A DNA stretch of 64,000 nt from contig NZ_CP041350.1 in the NCBI RefSeq assembly GCF_009834365.1, forward strand, positions 62,001-126,000. Direction: 5' to 3'. The notes beneath the pieces were generated by a model. That model was not told the DNA's origin. It saw nothing but the letters and a program-made list of their open reading frames with translations, and ran no database searches. Position numbers and translations under genes: made by a program. This DNA is from Komagataeibacter xylinus. Lineage in GTDB: Bacteria; Pseudomonadota; Alphaproteobacteria; Acetobacterales; Acetobacteraceae. Below, piece by piece: positions 1 to 9,375 of this stretch. Position 1 is the stretch's first letter. The number at the start of each line of letters is the position of its first letter.

Positions 1-86
1 CTTTCAGGCCAGTTCATTGCACCGAACCGATATGCCGAGAACTTATTTGTATTTCTTTCTCTCGTCATAAGTTTTGGAAAGTATCG

Positions 87-1520
87 ATGCAGTACGCACA
101 TGATCCAGCACTCCTTCTGGCGCGCTTTCAGTTCGCCTTTACCGTAGGCGTCCATATCATTTTTCCGGCCTTTTCGATCGGGCTGGCGGCTTATCTGGCA
201 GTTCTGGAGGGGCTCTGGCTCAGGACCGGACGATCCGTATTCCTTGACCTGTACCGGTACTGGATCAAGGTATTCTCCATTGTCTTTGGCATGGGCGTCG
301 TCTCGGGTCTGGTCATGTCGTATGAGTTCGGCACCAACTGGTCGATCTTTTCCAAAAAAGCCGGGCCGATTACCGGCGTCCTGCTGTCCTATGAAGTCAT
401 GACCGCCTTTTTCCTCGAGGCAGGCTTCCTGGGCGTCATGCTGTTCGGCATGAACAAGGTGGGGCGCAAACTGCATTTTGCGGCCACGTGCTGCGTATCG
501 GTCGGCACCCTGATTTCCATGACATGGATCCTGTCCTCCAATTCATGGATGCAGACACCACGCGGTTACACCATCGACCCCGCCACCGGGCGCTTCATGC
601 CCGCTGACTGGCTGGCCATTATCTTCAACCCGTCCTTTCCGTTCCGTCTGGTGCATATGGGGCTGGCGGCTTTCCTGTCCGTTGCCTTCATCGTGGGGGC
701 CACGGGGGCGTGGCACATGCTCAGGGCACGCAAGGCCGGAAAGATCTCCAGCGAGCCGGTGCGGGTCATGTTCTCCATGGCCATGTGGATGGCAGCGATC
801 GTGGCCCCCTTGCAGATCCTTGCTGGCGACGCGCATGGCCTGAACACGCTCAAATACCAGCCCGCCAAGATTGCGGCGATGGAAGGGGACTGGGTCTCGG
901 AAGATCATGCGCCCGAACTGCTGTTCGGCATTCCCAATATGAAGACCGAGCATACGGATTATGCCGTCAAACTGCCGCTGGCCGGATCGCTGATCCTGAC
1001 GCACAGCCTGAACGGCAAGGTGCCGGGCATGAAGGATTTTCCCCGCGACCAGCGACCGCCTTCACCGGTCATCTTCTTCTCCTTCCGCATCATGGTGGCG
1101 CTTGGCATGCTGATGATGCTGGTGGGGCTATGGTCGCTCTGGCTGCGGCGGAACAGCACCCTGTTTACCAACCCGCTTTTCCACCGTGTCGCACTCTGCA
1201 TGGCGCCGACGGGTTTCCTCGCGCTGCTATGCGGCTGGATCACGACGGAAGTCGGCCGCCAGCCATGGACGGTCTATGGCCTGCTGCGCACGTCTGACAG
1301 CGTATCGCCCGTCGCCCTGTCCTCCATGGCGTTTTCGATGACGGCGTTCGTGGTGGTTTACGTGCTCGTATTCGGTTCCGGGATGGGCATTCTCGTCCGC
1401 ATGCTGGGCCGCGCGCCGCAGGAAGGCGAGCATGATGCCAGCCCTGCCCACGCTCCCGAGATTCTGGCAGCCCGCATGCATCCGGGCGTGATTGACCCCT
1501 CTACTGGCAAAGGAGCCTGA
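87..1520 (+). CDS. cydA: Cytochrome bd-type (cyanide-insensitive) ubiquinol oxidase subunit I
   Basis: Membrane subunit that oxidises ubiquinol and carries the haems of a bd-family terminal oxidase reducing O2 to water. The 477-residue product has the family's many hydrophobic helices, an early conserved histidine (H23, expected haem ligand) and the signature GRQPW near residue 389. The region between the helices that bind quinol is short, as in the CIO/CioA branch rather than the long-loop E. coli CydA; that branch assignment is inference. A GGAAAG ribosome site sits just upstream of the ATG. Subunit II follows 3 bases after the stop, so the two are co-transcribed. Confidence 0.93.
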   Translation: MQYAHDPALLLARFQFAFTVGVHIIFPAFSIGLAAYLAVLEGLWLRTGRSVFLDLYRYWIKVFSIVFGMGVVSGLVMSYEFGTNWSIFSKKAGPITGVLLSYEVMTAFFLEAGFLGVMLFGMNKVGRKLHFAATCCVSVGTLISMTWILSSNSWMQTPRGYTIDPATGRFMPADWLAIIFNPSFPFRLVHMGLAAFLSVAFIVGATGAWHMLRARKAGKISSEPVRVMFSMAMWMAAIVAPLQILAGDAHGLNTLKYQPAKIAAMEGDWVSEDHAPELLFGIPNMKTEHTDYAVKLPLAGSLILTHSLNGKVPGMKDFPRDQRPPSPVIFFSFRIMVALGMLMMLVGLWSLWLRRNSTLFTNPLFHRVALCMAPTGFLALLCGWITTEVGRQPWTVYGLLRTSDSVSPVALSSMAFSMTAFVVVYVLVFGSGMGILVRMLGRAPQEGEHDASPAHAPEILAARMHPGVIDPSTGKGA

Positions 1521-1523
1521 GGC

Positions 1524-2542
1524 ATGATGGACTTCGCATACTGGCTTCCCATCGTGTGGGCCGTCATACTGGTGGCCGCCATTTCGATCTATGTCGTCCT
1601 TGACGGCTTTGACCTCGGCATCGGGATGCTGTTCGCACTTGAACGCCATCCGGGCCGCCGGGATGTGATGGTCAACACCATCGCACCCGTATGGGACGGG
1701 AACGAGACATGGATGGTGCTGGGGGCGCCGTGCTTTACGGGGTTTTCCCCGGCGCATACGCCACTTTGCTGCCCGCCTTCTACCTGCCGATCGTGCTGAT
1801 GCTGCTCGCCCTGATCTTCCGCGGCGTGGCGTTCGAATTCCGTGTCATGACACGCGGGACTGGTCGGGAAGGGATGTGGAATGCCGGCTTCATGGCCGGC
1901 TCCGCCATCGCCGCCTTCTGTCAGGGCGCGATCCTGGGTGGTGTGGTGCAGGGGATCGAGGTTGTCGATGGTGCCTTCGCTGGCGGCCCGCTCGACTGGC
2001 TCACCCCGTTCAGCGTTCTGTGTGGCCTGTCGGTCATGTGTGGTTATGCCCTACTGGGGGCGACATGGCTGATCTGGCGCACCACCGGCGTGCTGGAGGA
2101 ATCCTGCCGCCGCTGGGCCGCCCGGCTGGCCGTGGGCCTGTTCATCGGCATTGTGGCGGTCAGCTTCTGGACGCCGCTGCTGCATGCCCCCTATCTGCGC
2201 CGCTGGACCGACTGGCCCAACATCGCGTTTGTCGCCCCCGTGCCGCTGCTGGTCGTCGTGCTGGCCGTTCTGTTCGTCATGGGGCTGCGCAGGGGGCACT
2301 CGAAGGGGCCGTTCCTGTGCGCGCTGGGCTGGTTCTTCCTGTGCCTGTCCGGCCTGGGCATTACGGTATGGCCCTATGCAGTACCGCCGGGCCTGACGCT
2401 GTGGGATGTGTCATCCCCGCCATCGAGCCAGTTCTTCCAGTTGATCGGCACCGCCATCCTGCTGCCGATCATCCTGACCTACACGATCTATTCCTACCAC
2501 GTCTTTCGCGGAAAGGTGACGGAAACCGATGGCTATCACTGA
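1524..2542 (+). CDS. cydB: Cytochrome bd-type ubiquinol oxidase subunit II, reading frame broken by one base
   Basis: Partner membrane subunit of the oxidase encoded just upstream. The N-terminal part has the family motifs FDLGIGML (about residue 30) and WDGNETW (about residue 58). After LG at about residue 66 the frame is lost and the rest (GVFPGAYATLLPAFYLPI onward) continues in another frame to 2542. The break lies at the G run 1721-1725: five G are present and six would restore LGGAVLYG and a normal 339-residue protein. Every other part looks intact, so a homopolymer miscall is more likely than true inactivation; a genuine slippage-type mutation is the alternative. Confidence 0.88.
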
Positions 2543-2678
2543 GATTGTCCGGGGCAACGGAGATGATGCGCCCCCGCGCACCGGTGCACGGATTGCGTGG
2601 TTTGTTGCGATCTGGTCGCTGAGCACCACGGTATTTTTCGGGGCGGCGTCGCTGCTGCACCTGATCGTTCCCCGGTAA
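2529..2678 (+). CDS. DUF2474-like small membrane protein of the quinol oxidase operon
   Basis: A 49-residue product starting MAITEIVRGNG, with a polar N-terminus and one hydrophobic segment (about residues 22-46) ending LLHLIVPR. Its ATG overlaps the end of cydB by 14 bases, which fits translational coupling. Small single-span proteins (CydX, CydH, DUF2474) are commonly encoded directly after bd oxidase genes and several stabilise the complex; the overlap, size and single helix here match the DUF2474 type. A structural role in this oxidase is inference. Confidence 0.72.
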   Translation: MAITEIVRGNGDDAPPRTGARIAWFVAIWSLSTTVFFGAASLLHLIVPR

Positions 2679-2733
2679 ACCGGGCGGCATGACTGCCCGA
2701 TATTCCCCTCCCTCCAATAAGGGATATGGTTCA

Positions 2734-3267
2734 ATGCTTTTCGACTTTGAACGTGACTTTGCAGGGTCCCTGCGGTGCATTCCAATGATCGCGCGGCAGA
2801 AGCTTGATATCGTCGGCATCAAACTGAGCCTGCGTCAGTGGAGCCGGTTTACGCGCGACGAAAGGGGCCAGCTTGCCGACCTGCCGTGCGAAACCCTGCC
2901 CGAACAGGCAACCTACCGCGAACTGGTCGCGCACCTGATCGCAACCCGCAGTGACGAACCGTTGCGCCCGCTTGCCAGCCGTGGGCTGGAAGCCTGGCGT
3001 GATGCGGACCGGATGCCCGATACCGTAAAGACCCAGGCACAGGCTGATGGGGTCGCGCCGCCTACGGCTGCGCAATGGGCAACCCTGCAACCACTCCAGC
3101 GATTTGCTTTGGTGAAGCTTGCCCGCTCGAAGCATGAAAACGAAAATTTCGTGCCCGCAATGCTGGAGTTCGGCCTGCTGCAACCGCATGCCGGGCTGCT
3201 GCATGACGCAGGTGCTTCCCCCAATCCGACAGCCGTATCGCGTGGCCACACACGCATGCCCAACTGA
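2734..3267 (+). CDS. Conserved nitrate reductase-associated protein (first copy)
   Basis: The 177-residue product belongs to a small family found beside assimilatory nitrate reductase genes (TIGR02664/PF09655 type); its biochemical role is not established. The core runs from MLFDFERDF through a basic segment KLSLRQWSRF to LQRFALVKLAR near the C-terminus. A paralogue at 55597-56055 aligns along its whole length, with the same LSLRQWSRF block and N-terminal F.FE.DF motif, which supports the start at 2734 rather than at the upstream in-frame ATG at 2689. This copy has about 20 extra C-terminal residues. It sits between the oxidase genes and a molybdoenzyme gene. Confidence 0.8.
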   Translation: MLFDFERDFAGSLRCIPMIARQKLDIVGIKLSLRQWSRFTRDERGQLADLPCETLPEQATYRELVAHLIATRSDEPLRPLASRGLEAWRDADRMPDTVKTQAQADGVAPPTAAQWATLQPLQRFALVKLARSKHENENFVPAMLEFGLLQPHAGLLHDAGASPNPTAVSRGHTRMPN

Positions 3268-3290
3268 ATAATGCCGAGAGGGTCGAGATC

Positions 3291-5594
3291 ATGAGCAACG
3301 AAAAAACGCCTGAATACAAACCCTATCATCATCCGGCAGGCGGGTGGGGTGCGGCCGGGGCCACCGCGAAAGTGCTGATGGAACAGAGCGTGCTGGTCAA
3401 GGGATCGCGCGGGCTCTTGTCCATGAACCAGCCCGGCGGTTTCAAATGCCCCAGTTGCGCATTTCCCGACCCGGACCATCGCAAGACGTTGGAGTTCTGT
3501 GAAAACGGGGCCAAGGCGCTGGCGCATGAAGCCACAAAGGGGCGTGTGACGCGGGAGTTCTTTGAAAAATACACCGTCACCGAACTGATGCAGAAAAGCG
3601 ATTACTGGCTGGAAATGCAGGGTCGCCTGACCGAGCCGATGCGTTACGACGCGGAAAGCGACCGCTACGTGCCGGTGGCATGGGATGACGCATTCGCCCT
3701 GATCGGCCAGCACCTGCGTGCCCTCGACAGCCCGCATCAGGCGGAGTTCTACACATCCGGCCGCACGGCGAACGAGACCGCGTTCCTTTATTCAATCTTC
3801 GTGCGTGAATTCGGCACCAACAACTTCCCCGACTGCTCGAACATGTGCCATGAGCCGACCAGCCGTGGCCTGCCGCCCGCCATCGGCATTGGCAAGGGCA
3901 CGATCGTCATGGGCGATTTCGAGCATGCCGAGGCGATATTCGTAGTGGGGCAGAATACGGGCACCAATTCGCCGCGCATGATGACCAACCTGGTTGAGGC
4001 CCGCAAACGCGGCGTGCCGATTGTCCTGATCAACCCGATGCCCGAACGCGCGCTGATCCGCTTTACGGAGCCGCAGGATGTGCTGCAGATGGGCACGTTC
4101 GGCTCGACTCCCATTTCCAGCGAATTCGTGCATGTGCGCATCGGTGGCGATCTGGCCATCTTCAAGGGCATGATGAAGGCGCTTTTTGAAGCCGAGGAAC
4201 GCGGCGAGAAGGTGCTGGACCTCGACTTCATCCATGAACATACCGCAGGCATGGAAGCCCTGCGTGATGATGTCATGGGCTGTAGCTGGGACAAGATTAC
4301 CCGCATCTCGGGCATAACCGAGGAACAGATCCGCAAGATCGCGGATATCTACATGAAATCCAATGCCACGATCATCTGCTACGGCATGGGTCTGACGCAG
4401 CATCAGGAAGGATCGCGCTTGATCCAGCAGGTAGCCAACCTACTGCTGCTGCGCGGCAATTTCGGCAAGCCCGGTGCCGGTATCGCGCCGATCCGTGGCC
4501 ATTCCAACGTGCAGGGTGACCGCACGGTGGGCATCGATGAAAAACCCACCGACGCCTATCTGGACCGGGTGCGGGATGTATTCGGGTTTGAACCACCGCG
4601 CGAACACGGCCACCACGTGCTGGAAGCGGTCGAGGCCATGGAAGCGGGCACCGCCAAGGTGTTCTTCGGCATGGGGGGTAATTTCATCCGCGCCGTGCCG
4701 GATACGGACCGTTCCTATGCCGCCATGCGCAACCTCAACCTGACGGTTGGCGTGGCCACAAAACTGAACCGGGGGCATCTGGTGCATGGCAAGGATGCGC
4801 TGCTCCTGCCGGTTGTTGCCCGCTCGGAAATCATCCGCACGGAAGCTGGTGAGCAGTTCGTGACCATTGAGGATGCGATGGCGAATGTCACGGCATCGCG
4901 CGGAGTGTTCGAACCCGTGACGGAGCAGGTGCTGCCGGAGACGGAGATCGTCTGCCGCATGGCCATGGCAACACTGCCCAACTCCCGCACGCCATGGGCG
5001 GATTACATGGTTGACTACTCATTGATCCGGGACAGGATTGCCGACGTCTATCCTGAAATCTATGCGGATTTTTCTGAAAGGATCAGGAACCCGCATGGCT
5101 TTCACCTCGACATTCCACCCCGTCGGCGTGTGTGGAAAACGCCCAATGGCAAGGCGAATTTCCTCGTTCTGCCGGGACTGGAAGTCGATGTGCCGGTCAA
5201 GGACCCGGCCATGTTGCGTCTGGCCACCATCCGTTCGCATGACCAGTATAATACGACCATCTACAGCAACAGTGACCGTTACCGTGGGGTGTACAACACC
5301 CGCCTTGTCGTGTTCATGAACAGGGACGACATGGCCGAACGCGGTCTGGCGAACGGGGATGTAATTGGCCTTGAAACCTACAGCGATGACGGGGTCAGGC
5401 GCTATGTCGATGGGCTGAACGTGCTTGACTACCCCATGCCGCGCGGCGCCATTGCCGGATACTACCCGGAACTGAACCCGCTGCTGCCGCTGGACTATTT
5501 TGACGAGATCAGTGGAACGCCCGCAGCCAAATCCATCCCGGTCAGGGTGGTGGAAAGTGTTGCATCCGCGCCGCCCATCCGGATCGCAGGCTGA
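3291..5594 (+). CDS. FdhF/YdeP-family molybdopterin oxidoreductase
   Basis: A 767-residue cytoplasmic molybdoenzyme of the formate-dehydrogenase-like YdeP group. CPSC (C53 and C56) near the N-terminus is part of the iron-sulphur or metal-binding entry. The central region has the molybdopterin-binding features of the DMSO reductase superfamily, such as GQNTGTNSPRMMTNL and the stretch around GMGLTQHQEGS, and the C-terminal cofactor-binding domain includes YNTTIYSNSDRYRGVYNTR. The true substrate of YdeP proteins is unsettled; E. coli YdeP is linked to acid resistance. It lies in one run with moaA, mobA, moaD, moaE and fdhD, which would supply and sulphurate its cofactor. Confidence 0.9.
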   Translation: MSNEKTPEYKPYHHPAGGWGAAGATAKVLMEQSVLVKGSRGLLSMNQPGGFKCPSCAFPDPDHRKTLEFCENGAKALAHEATKGRVTREFFEKYTVTELMQKSDYWLEMQGRLTEPMRYDAESDRYVPVAWDDAFALIGQHLRALDSPHQAEFYTSGRTANETAFLYSIFVREFGTNNFPDCSNMCHEPTSRGLPPAIGIGKGTIVMGDFEHAEAIFVVGQNTGTNSPRMMTNLVEARKRGVPIVLINPMPERALIRFTEPQDVLQMGTFGSTPISSEFVHVRIGGDLAIFKGMMKALFEAEERGEKVLDLDFIHEHTAGMEALRDDVMGCSWDKITRISGITEEQIRKIADIYMKSNATIICYGMGLTQHQEGSRLIQQVANLLLLRGNFGKPGAGIAPIRGHSNVQGDRTVGIDEKPTDAYLDRVRDVFGFEPPREHGHHVLEAVEAMEAGTAKVFFGMGGNFIRAVPDTDRSYAAMRNLNLTVGVATKLNRGHLVHGKDALLLPVVARSEIIRTEAGEQFVTIEDAMANVTASRGVFEPVTEQVLPETEIVCRMAMATLPNSRTPWADYMVDYSLIRDRIADVYPEIYADFSERIRNPHGFHLDIPPRRRVWKTPNGKANFLVLPGLEVDVPVKDPAMLRLATIRSHDQYNTTIYSNSDRYRGVYNTRLVVFMNRDDMAERGLANGDVIGLETYSDDGVRRYVDGLNVLDYPMPRGAIAGYYPELNPLLPLDYFDEISGTPAAKSIPVRVVESVASAPPIRIAG

Positions 5595-5608
5595 CAGGGC
5601 AGGCGGCC

Positions 5609-6694
5609 ATGGAGGACGATCATAACAGTCGCGCGGCCCGTGCCGTGCCGCCTGTAGACCAGCTTGGGCGCCCATTACGCGACCTGCGCATTTCGGTCAT
5701 GGACCGGTGCAACTTCCGGTGTCCCTACTGCATGCCCGAAGCCACCTATCACGAGGGCTTCCGGTTTCTTGGCCTGAAGGAACGGCTGGATTTTGACGAG
5801 ATTGAACGGGTCGCGCGCATGGCGGCCGAACTGGGGGTGACGAAAATACGGCTGACCGGCGGGGAACCCCTCCTGCGGCCCGGCCTGCCCGATCTGGTCC
5901 GCCGCCTGAGCGCTCTGCCAGGCATTGAGGATGTGGCGCTTACAACCAATGGCGTGCTGTTGCCCCGTTTTGCGCCAGCACTCCGTCAGGCAGGACTGCG
6001 GCGCGTAACGGTCAGCCTCGACAGTCTTGATCCGGCCGTGTTCGCCCATATGAGCGGGGGCAGGGGGGATCTGCCTGCCGTGCTCAAGGGCATCGATGCC
6101 GCATGTGCTACAGGCTTTGCAGGCGGCGTCAAGATCAACACCGTGGTCCAGCGGGGCGTGAATGATGCGGGCGTGCCGGATATTCTGGCACGCTTTCGCA
6201 ATACGGGTGTAACGGTCCGGCTTATCGAATACATGGACGTGGGCAATCGTAACGGGTGGGAGCGTGCCGATGTCGTGCCCTCAGGCGAACTGCGCGCCCG
6301 CATTGCAGCACGCTGGCCCCTTGAAGCGCTGCCACCCAGGTATCGCGGCGAGGTGGCGCGTCGTTATCGCTATGTGGACGGGGCAGGGGAGATCGGGTTT
6401 GTCTCGTCCGTCAGTGAACCGTTCTGTGGCATGTGCGCGCGTGCCCGCCTGTCTTCTGATGGAAAGCTCTATACCTGTCTTTTCGCAACGACAGGCATGG
6501 ATCTGCGCGCACTCCTGCGCGGAAATACCTGTGATGTCGCGGTAGATGAACGGCTGCGTACAATCCTGTCACGGGTCTGGCGCCATCGAACGGATCGTTA
6601 CAGTGAGCAACGGATGCATTCCCGATCATCACGGCCCGGCACAGGAAAGGCATCTGATCGGGGAAAAATCGAAATGCATTATATCGGTGGATGA
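5609..6694 (+). CDS. moaA: GTP 3',8-cyclase (radical SAM), first step of molybdenum cofactor synthesis
   Basis: Converts GTP to 3',8-cyclo-7,8-dihydro-GTP. The SAM-binding cluster motif is present as C34-N-F-R-C38-P-Y-C41, the C-terminal substrate-side cluster as C273, C276 and C290, and the protein ends in the conserved double glycine (HYIGG) needed for activity. At 361 residues it is slightly longer than usual because of a basic insert before the C-terminus. The start is 15 bases after the molybdoenzyme stop. No moaC appears in the window, so cyclic pyranopterin synthesis must be completed by a gene elsewhere. Confidence 0.95.
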   Translation: MEDDHNSRAARAVPPVDQLGRPLRDLRISVMDRCNFRCPYCMPEATYHEGFRFLGLKERLDFDEIERVARMAAELGVTKIRLTGGEPLLRPGLPDLVRRLSALPGIEDVALTTNGVLLPRFAPALRQAGLRRVTVSLDSLDPAVFAHMSGGRGDLPAVLKGIDAACATGFAGGVKINTVVQRGVNDAGVPDILARFRNTGVTVRLIEYMDVGNRNGWERADVVPSGELRARIAARWPLEALPPRYRGEVARRYRYVDGAGEIGFVSSVSEPFCGMCARARLSSDGKLYTCLFATTGMDLRALLRGNTCDVAVDERLRTILSRVWRHRTDRYSEQRMHSRSSRPGTGKASDRGKIEMHYIGG

Positions 6695-6739
6695 CGTGGG
6701 CTTCATGTGCAAATCCCAATGTTTCCAGGGTCGCAAGCC

Positions 6740-7369
6740 ATGACGGCGGAGCTGTATGGGCTAGTCCTTGCAGGTGGCGAAAGTCGTCGCATGGGGCAGG
6801 ACAAGGCGGCACAGTCTTATGATGGCCGCCCGCAGCTTGCCCGTGCTTTTGACCAGCTTGAGCGGCACGTAGCGCGCTGTTTTGTCTCGATACGTCCTGA
6901 TCAGGACCATGATCCTCTTCGGGCGTCCTATCCCTGTATTATGGACAGACAGGAGATCAAGGACATGCTCGGCGGCGGGCCAATGGTCGGCGTGCTGTCG
7001 GCTCATATGGCTTATCCGGATGTGGCGTGGCTTGTTGTCGCCTGCGACCTGCCGATGCTGGATGATATGACGCTTGCCGTCCTTGTTAATGAACGCAACG
7101 CGGATCTGGCCGCCACGGCCTATCTGAGTGAAAGTGATGGATTGCCTGAGCCGCTCTGTACGATATGGGAGCCCGCTACGCTGGCCGCCCTGGACAAACA
7201 GGCGGTGAACCAGAAAATTCGGCCACGCCAGATGCTCACCCATTCAACGGTTCGTCTCCTCGAAGTAAAAAAAACAGGTGCGCTGGAAAACATCAATGCA
7301 CCTGATGAACGTGACCGGGTGTTGAAACGCCTTGGATGTTCTGATCAGGAAGTAAAATGCCCAACATAG
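6740..7369 (+). CDS. mobA: Molybdenum cofactor guanylyltransferase
   Basis: Adds GMP to molybdopterin to make the guanine dinucleotide form used by DMSO-reductase-family enzymes such as the neighbouring YdeP-like and NasA proteins. The N-terminus has the nucleotidyltransferase signature LVLAGGESRRMGQDKA, followed by VVACDLPMLD for metal and nucleotide binding. I chose the ATG at 6740 because the family starts a few residues before LVLAGG; an upstream in-frame ATG at 6707 would add 11 unconserved residues. The end overlaps moaD by 13 bases. Confidence 0.88.
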   Translation: MTAELYGLVLAGGESRRMGQDKAAQSYDGRPQLARAFDQLERHVARCFVSIRPDQDHDPLRASYPCIMDRQEIKDMLGGGPMVGVLSAHMAYPDVAWLVVACDLPMLDDMTLAVLVNERNADLAATAYLSESDGLPEPLCTIWEPATLAALDKQAVNQKIRPRQMLTHSTVRLLEVKKTGALENINAPDERDRVLKRLGCSDQEVKCPT

Positions 7370-7599
7370 AGTTACAGTATTTCGCCCAGCTTCAGGATGA
7401 AGTCGGACGGGCACACGAAAGACGGCACACATCGGCCCCGACGGCCGCCGCACTGTATGATGAACTCCGTGCTGCATACGGCTTTGCGCTGGCGCCCGCC
7501 TGCATGCGTGTTGCGATCAACGCTGCCTTCGCCCCGTGGGAGCAGCCTCTGGGCGAAGGTGATCATGTTGTCTTCATACCACCGGTGACAGGCGGATGA
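7357..7599 (+). CDS. moaD: Molybdopterin synthase small (sulphur carrier) subunit
   Basis: An 80-residue beta-grasp protein ending in PPVTGG; the C-terminal diglycine is adenylated and thiocarboxylated to carry sulphur to MoaE. It overlaps both mobA (13 bases) and moaE (4 bases, ATGA), showing tight coupling. The N-terminus IELQYFAQLQDEVG is typical of MoaD rather than ThiS. Confidence 0.92.
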   Translation: MPNIELQYFAQLQDEVGRAHERRHTSAPTAAALYDELRAAYGFALAPACMRVAINAAFAPWEQPLGEGDHVVFIPPVTGG

Positions 7600-8018
7600 G
7601 CGACTTCATCATGGCGGATGCGCCGGTTGACATCAGCGCCCTGCGCAGGGCGCTGATGGTTCCTGAAGCAGGCGGATTCTGTTCTTTTGAGGGATGGGTC
7701 AGGGAGACAAACGAAGGTCAGACCGTGTCCGGCATCGATTACAATGCGTTCGTTCCACTGGCGCTGACGGAAGGGCAGGCCATCGTGCAGGAGGTGAAAC
7801 AGCGTTTTGCCATCTGCCGTGCAACCGCCATGCATCGGACTGGGTACCTGCCGGTCGGTGAAACGGCAGTATGGATTGGTGTCTCCGCTGCCCATCGCGA
7901 TGCGGCTTTTAGTGCCTGCCGTTACATCATTGATGAAATCAAGCAGCGCGTTCCGATCTGGAAAAAGGAGCATTATGCGAGCGGTGAGGTCGGATGGGTG
8001 CCGTGCCACACCCTCTGA
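7596..8018 (+). CDS. moaE: Molybdopterin synthase catalytic (large) subunit
   Basis: Inserts two sulphurs from MoaD into cyclic pyranopterin monophosphate. The 140-residue product shows the family features GFCSFEGWVRETNEG near residue 30, the MHRTGYLPVGETAVWIGVSA block in the middle and VPIWKKEHY near the C-terminus, where the lysines line the active site. It overlaps moaD by 4 bases and the longest fdhD start by 25 bases. Confidence 0.94.
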   Translation: MSDFIMADAPVDISALRRALMVPEAGGFCSFEGWVRETNEGQTVSGIDYNAFVPLALTEGQAIVQEVKQRFAICRATAMHRTGYLPVGETAVWIGVSAAHRDAAFSACRYIIDEIKQRVPIWKKEHYASGEVGWVPCHTL

Positions 8019-8875
8019 CTACTGAACCGTGCCCACCTGAGTTCGAGGCTGCCATAATGTCCACTCTTTTTTACTCGCTAGATGTCAGTGCCCTGTCCTG
8101 TCCGGATGAGAACTTCAGCCTGAACGTGGCAGAAGAAGTACCGGTCAGCCTCCTGTTCAACGGGATCTTTCCGTATGGCACGATGATGATGACGCCTGCA
8201 GATCTGGAGGACTTCGCCCATGGATACTGTATAACCGAACAGATCGTCGGTTCAGTCGCAGATATTCGTTCGGTGAACATTGTAGCAGCGGAAGACGGTC
8301 TGACCCTTGATATTTTTATAAGGGGCAGGGCGCTGACGCGGCTCATGCGCCGTAATGTCCGCATGCAGACAGGGCATTCGAGTTGTGGCATATGCGGCAG
8401 TGAGACTGTACCGGAATATGACGCTGTAGCAGCAGCCCCGTTGGGGGAGGGGCCATCCCTATCGGTAACAGCAATACGCAATGCATTGCATGAACTGCGG
8501 AAGTGGCAGACGCTGAACGCGGCGACACGGATGGTCCACGCCGCTGCATGGGCGAATAATAACGGCAATATTCACATGATCCGGGAGGACGTGGGCCGAC
8601 ATAATGCGCTTGATAAACTGATTGGTGTGCGTGCGAGCCACCCCGACGTTTTCCACGAGGGTTTCTGTCTGCTGACAAGCCGGTATTCGTTTGAGATGGC
8701 GCTCAAGACAGTGCGGGCCGGTATTGCCGTCGTGGTCGCGATTTCCGCCCCGACGTATCGCGCCTTCCGTACCGCTGAAAAGATGAACCAGACCCTAATT
8801 GCCATTGCGCGACAGGACGAGCAGACGCTGTTCTGCGGCGGCAGGCGTCTTACGGGATTGTATCCCACATCCTGA
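7994..8875 (+). CDS. fdhD: FdhD-type sulphurtransferase for molybdoenzyme maturation
   Basis: Transfers sulphur from a cysteine desulphurase to the molybdenum cofactor of formate-dehydrogenase-type enzymes. The CxxC pair C131-GI-C134, the GHSSCG block before it and the REDVGRHNALDKLIG motif identify the family. The start is uncertain: 7994 gives 293 residues and overlaps moaE, while ATG 8057 (MSTLFYS) gives 272, close to E. coli FdhD, and has GAGG about 11 bases upstream. Its position closes the molybdenum run, and the likely client is the YdeP-like enzyme of the same run. Confidence 0.93.
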   Translation: MGAVPHPLTTEPCPPEFEAAIMSTLFYSLDVSALSCPDENFSLNVAEEVPVSLLFNGIFPYGTMMMTPADLEDFAHGYCITEQIVGSVADIRSVNIVAAEDGLTLDIFIRGRALTRLMRRNVRMQTGHSSCGICGSETVPEYDAVAAAPLGEGPSLSVTAIRNALHELRKWQTLNAATRMVHAAAWANNNGNIHMIREDVGRHNALDKLIGVRASHPDVFHEGFCLLTSRYSFEMALKTVRAGIAVVVAISAPTYRAFRTAEKMNQTLIAIARQDEQTLFCGGRRLTGLYPTS

Positions 8876-8992
8876 ACAAATAAAAAGCTTCCATTATCCT
8901 GTTCGTTCCGGAACATGAAGAAAATTATCACATCCATAGGGAAATGATCGCGCGCGCCGGTCGCCAGCGAGTATGTATTCGCGGGGTATGAC

Positions 8993-9375
8993 ATGTTTCT
9001 CAAGCAGCTGTACTATCTTCGGGAGATAGAAAAATTCAAGAGCTTCTCGCAGGCGGCGGCTGCATGCAACGTATCGCAGCCATCCCTTTCACGTGCCATA
9101 CGTGTCATGAAGGAAGAGCTTGGCGTTGTTATTGTCGACCGGAAGAGGAAAGTGTTTGGCCTGACGCCGAAAGGTGTCCAGATCCTCAGATGGGGACATG
9201 AAATTCTGCGAGGAGTTTTAGAAATCCAGAATGTCGTCTCCCTATCTCATCAGAAGCTGGCTGGTACAATTAAAATCGGCGTAGTTCCAATTGCAGTTCA
9301 TGTCATTCCTCTTCTGATGGATCTTGTGAAGGATCATATCGGGGATTTCATCTGTGATGTTCTGATTCTGTCTAA
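8993..9375 (+). pseudogene. LysR-family regulator, 5' part, cut by insertion sequences
   Basis: The N-terminal winged helix of a LysR regulator is clear: FKSFSQAAAACNVSQPSLSRAIRVMKEELGVVIVDR, followed by the start of the effector domain (GTIKIGVVP). The frame reaches DVLILS at the target duplication TAA (9373-9375), where an IS5 element begins. The coding sequence resumes at 13762 after about 4.4 kb of nested insertions. It follows the molybdenum run in the same direction, so it may once have regulated it; that is inference. Confidence 0.85.

Noticed and set aside
543..1004. Long minus-strand frames inside cydA and many similar frames throughout
   Set aside because: They lie opposite well-conserved genes, show no domain, and are the usual shadow frames of GC-rich DNA.
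1715..1730. Phase variation of cydB by a G tract
   Set aside because: The run is only five to six bases and similar one-base losses occur in unrelated genes and in IS transposases, so a run-length error in the data explains all of them better.
8895..8925. GTTCCGGAAC palindrome after fdhD as terminator
   Set aside because: The stem is only 5 bp without a loop and no U run follows; too weak to call.
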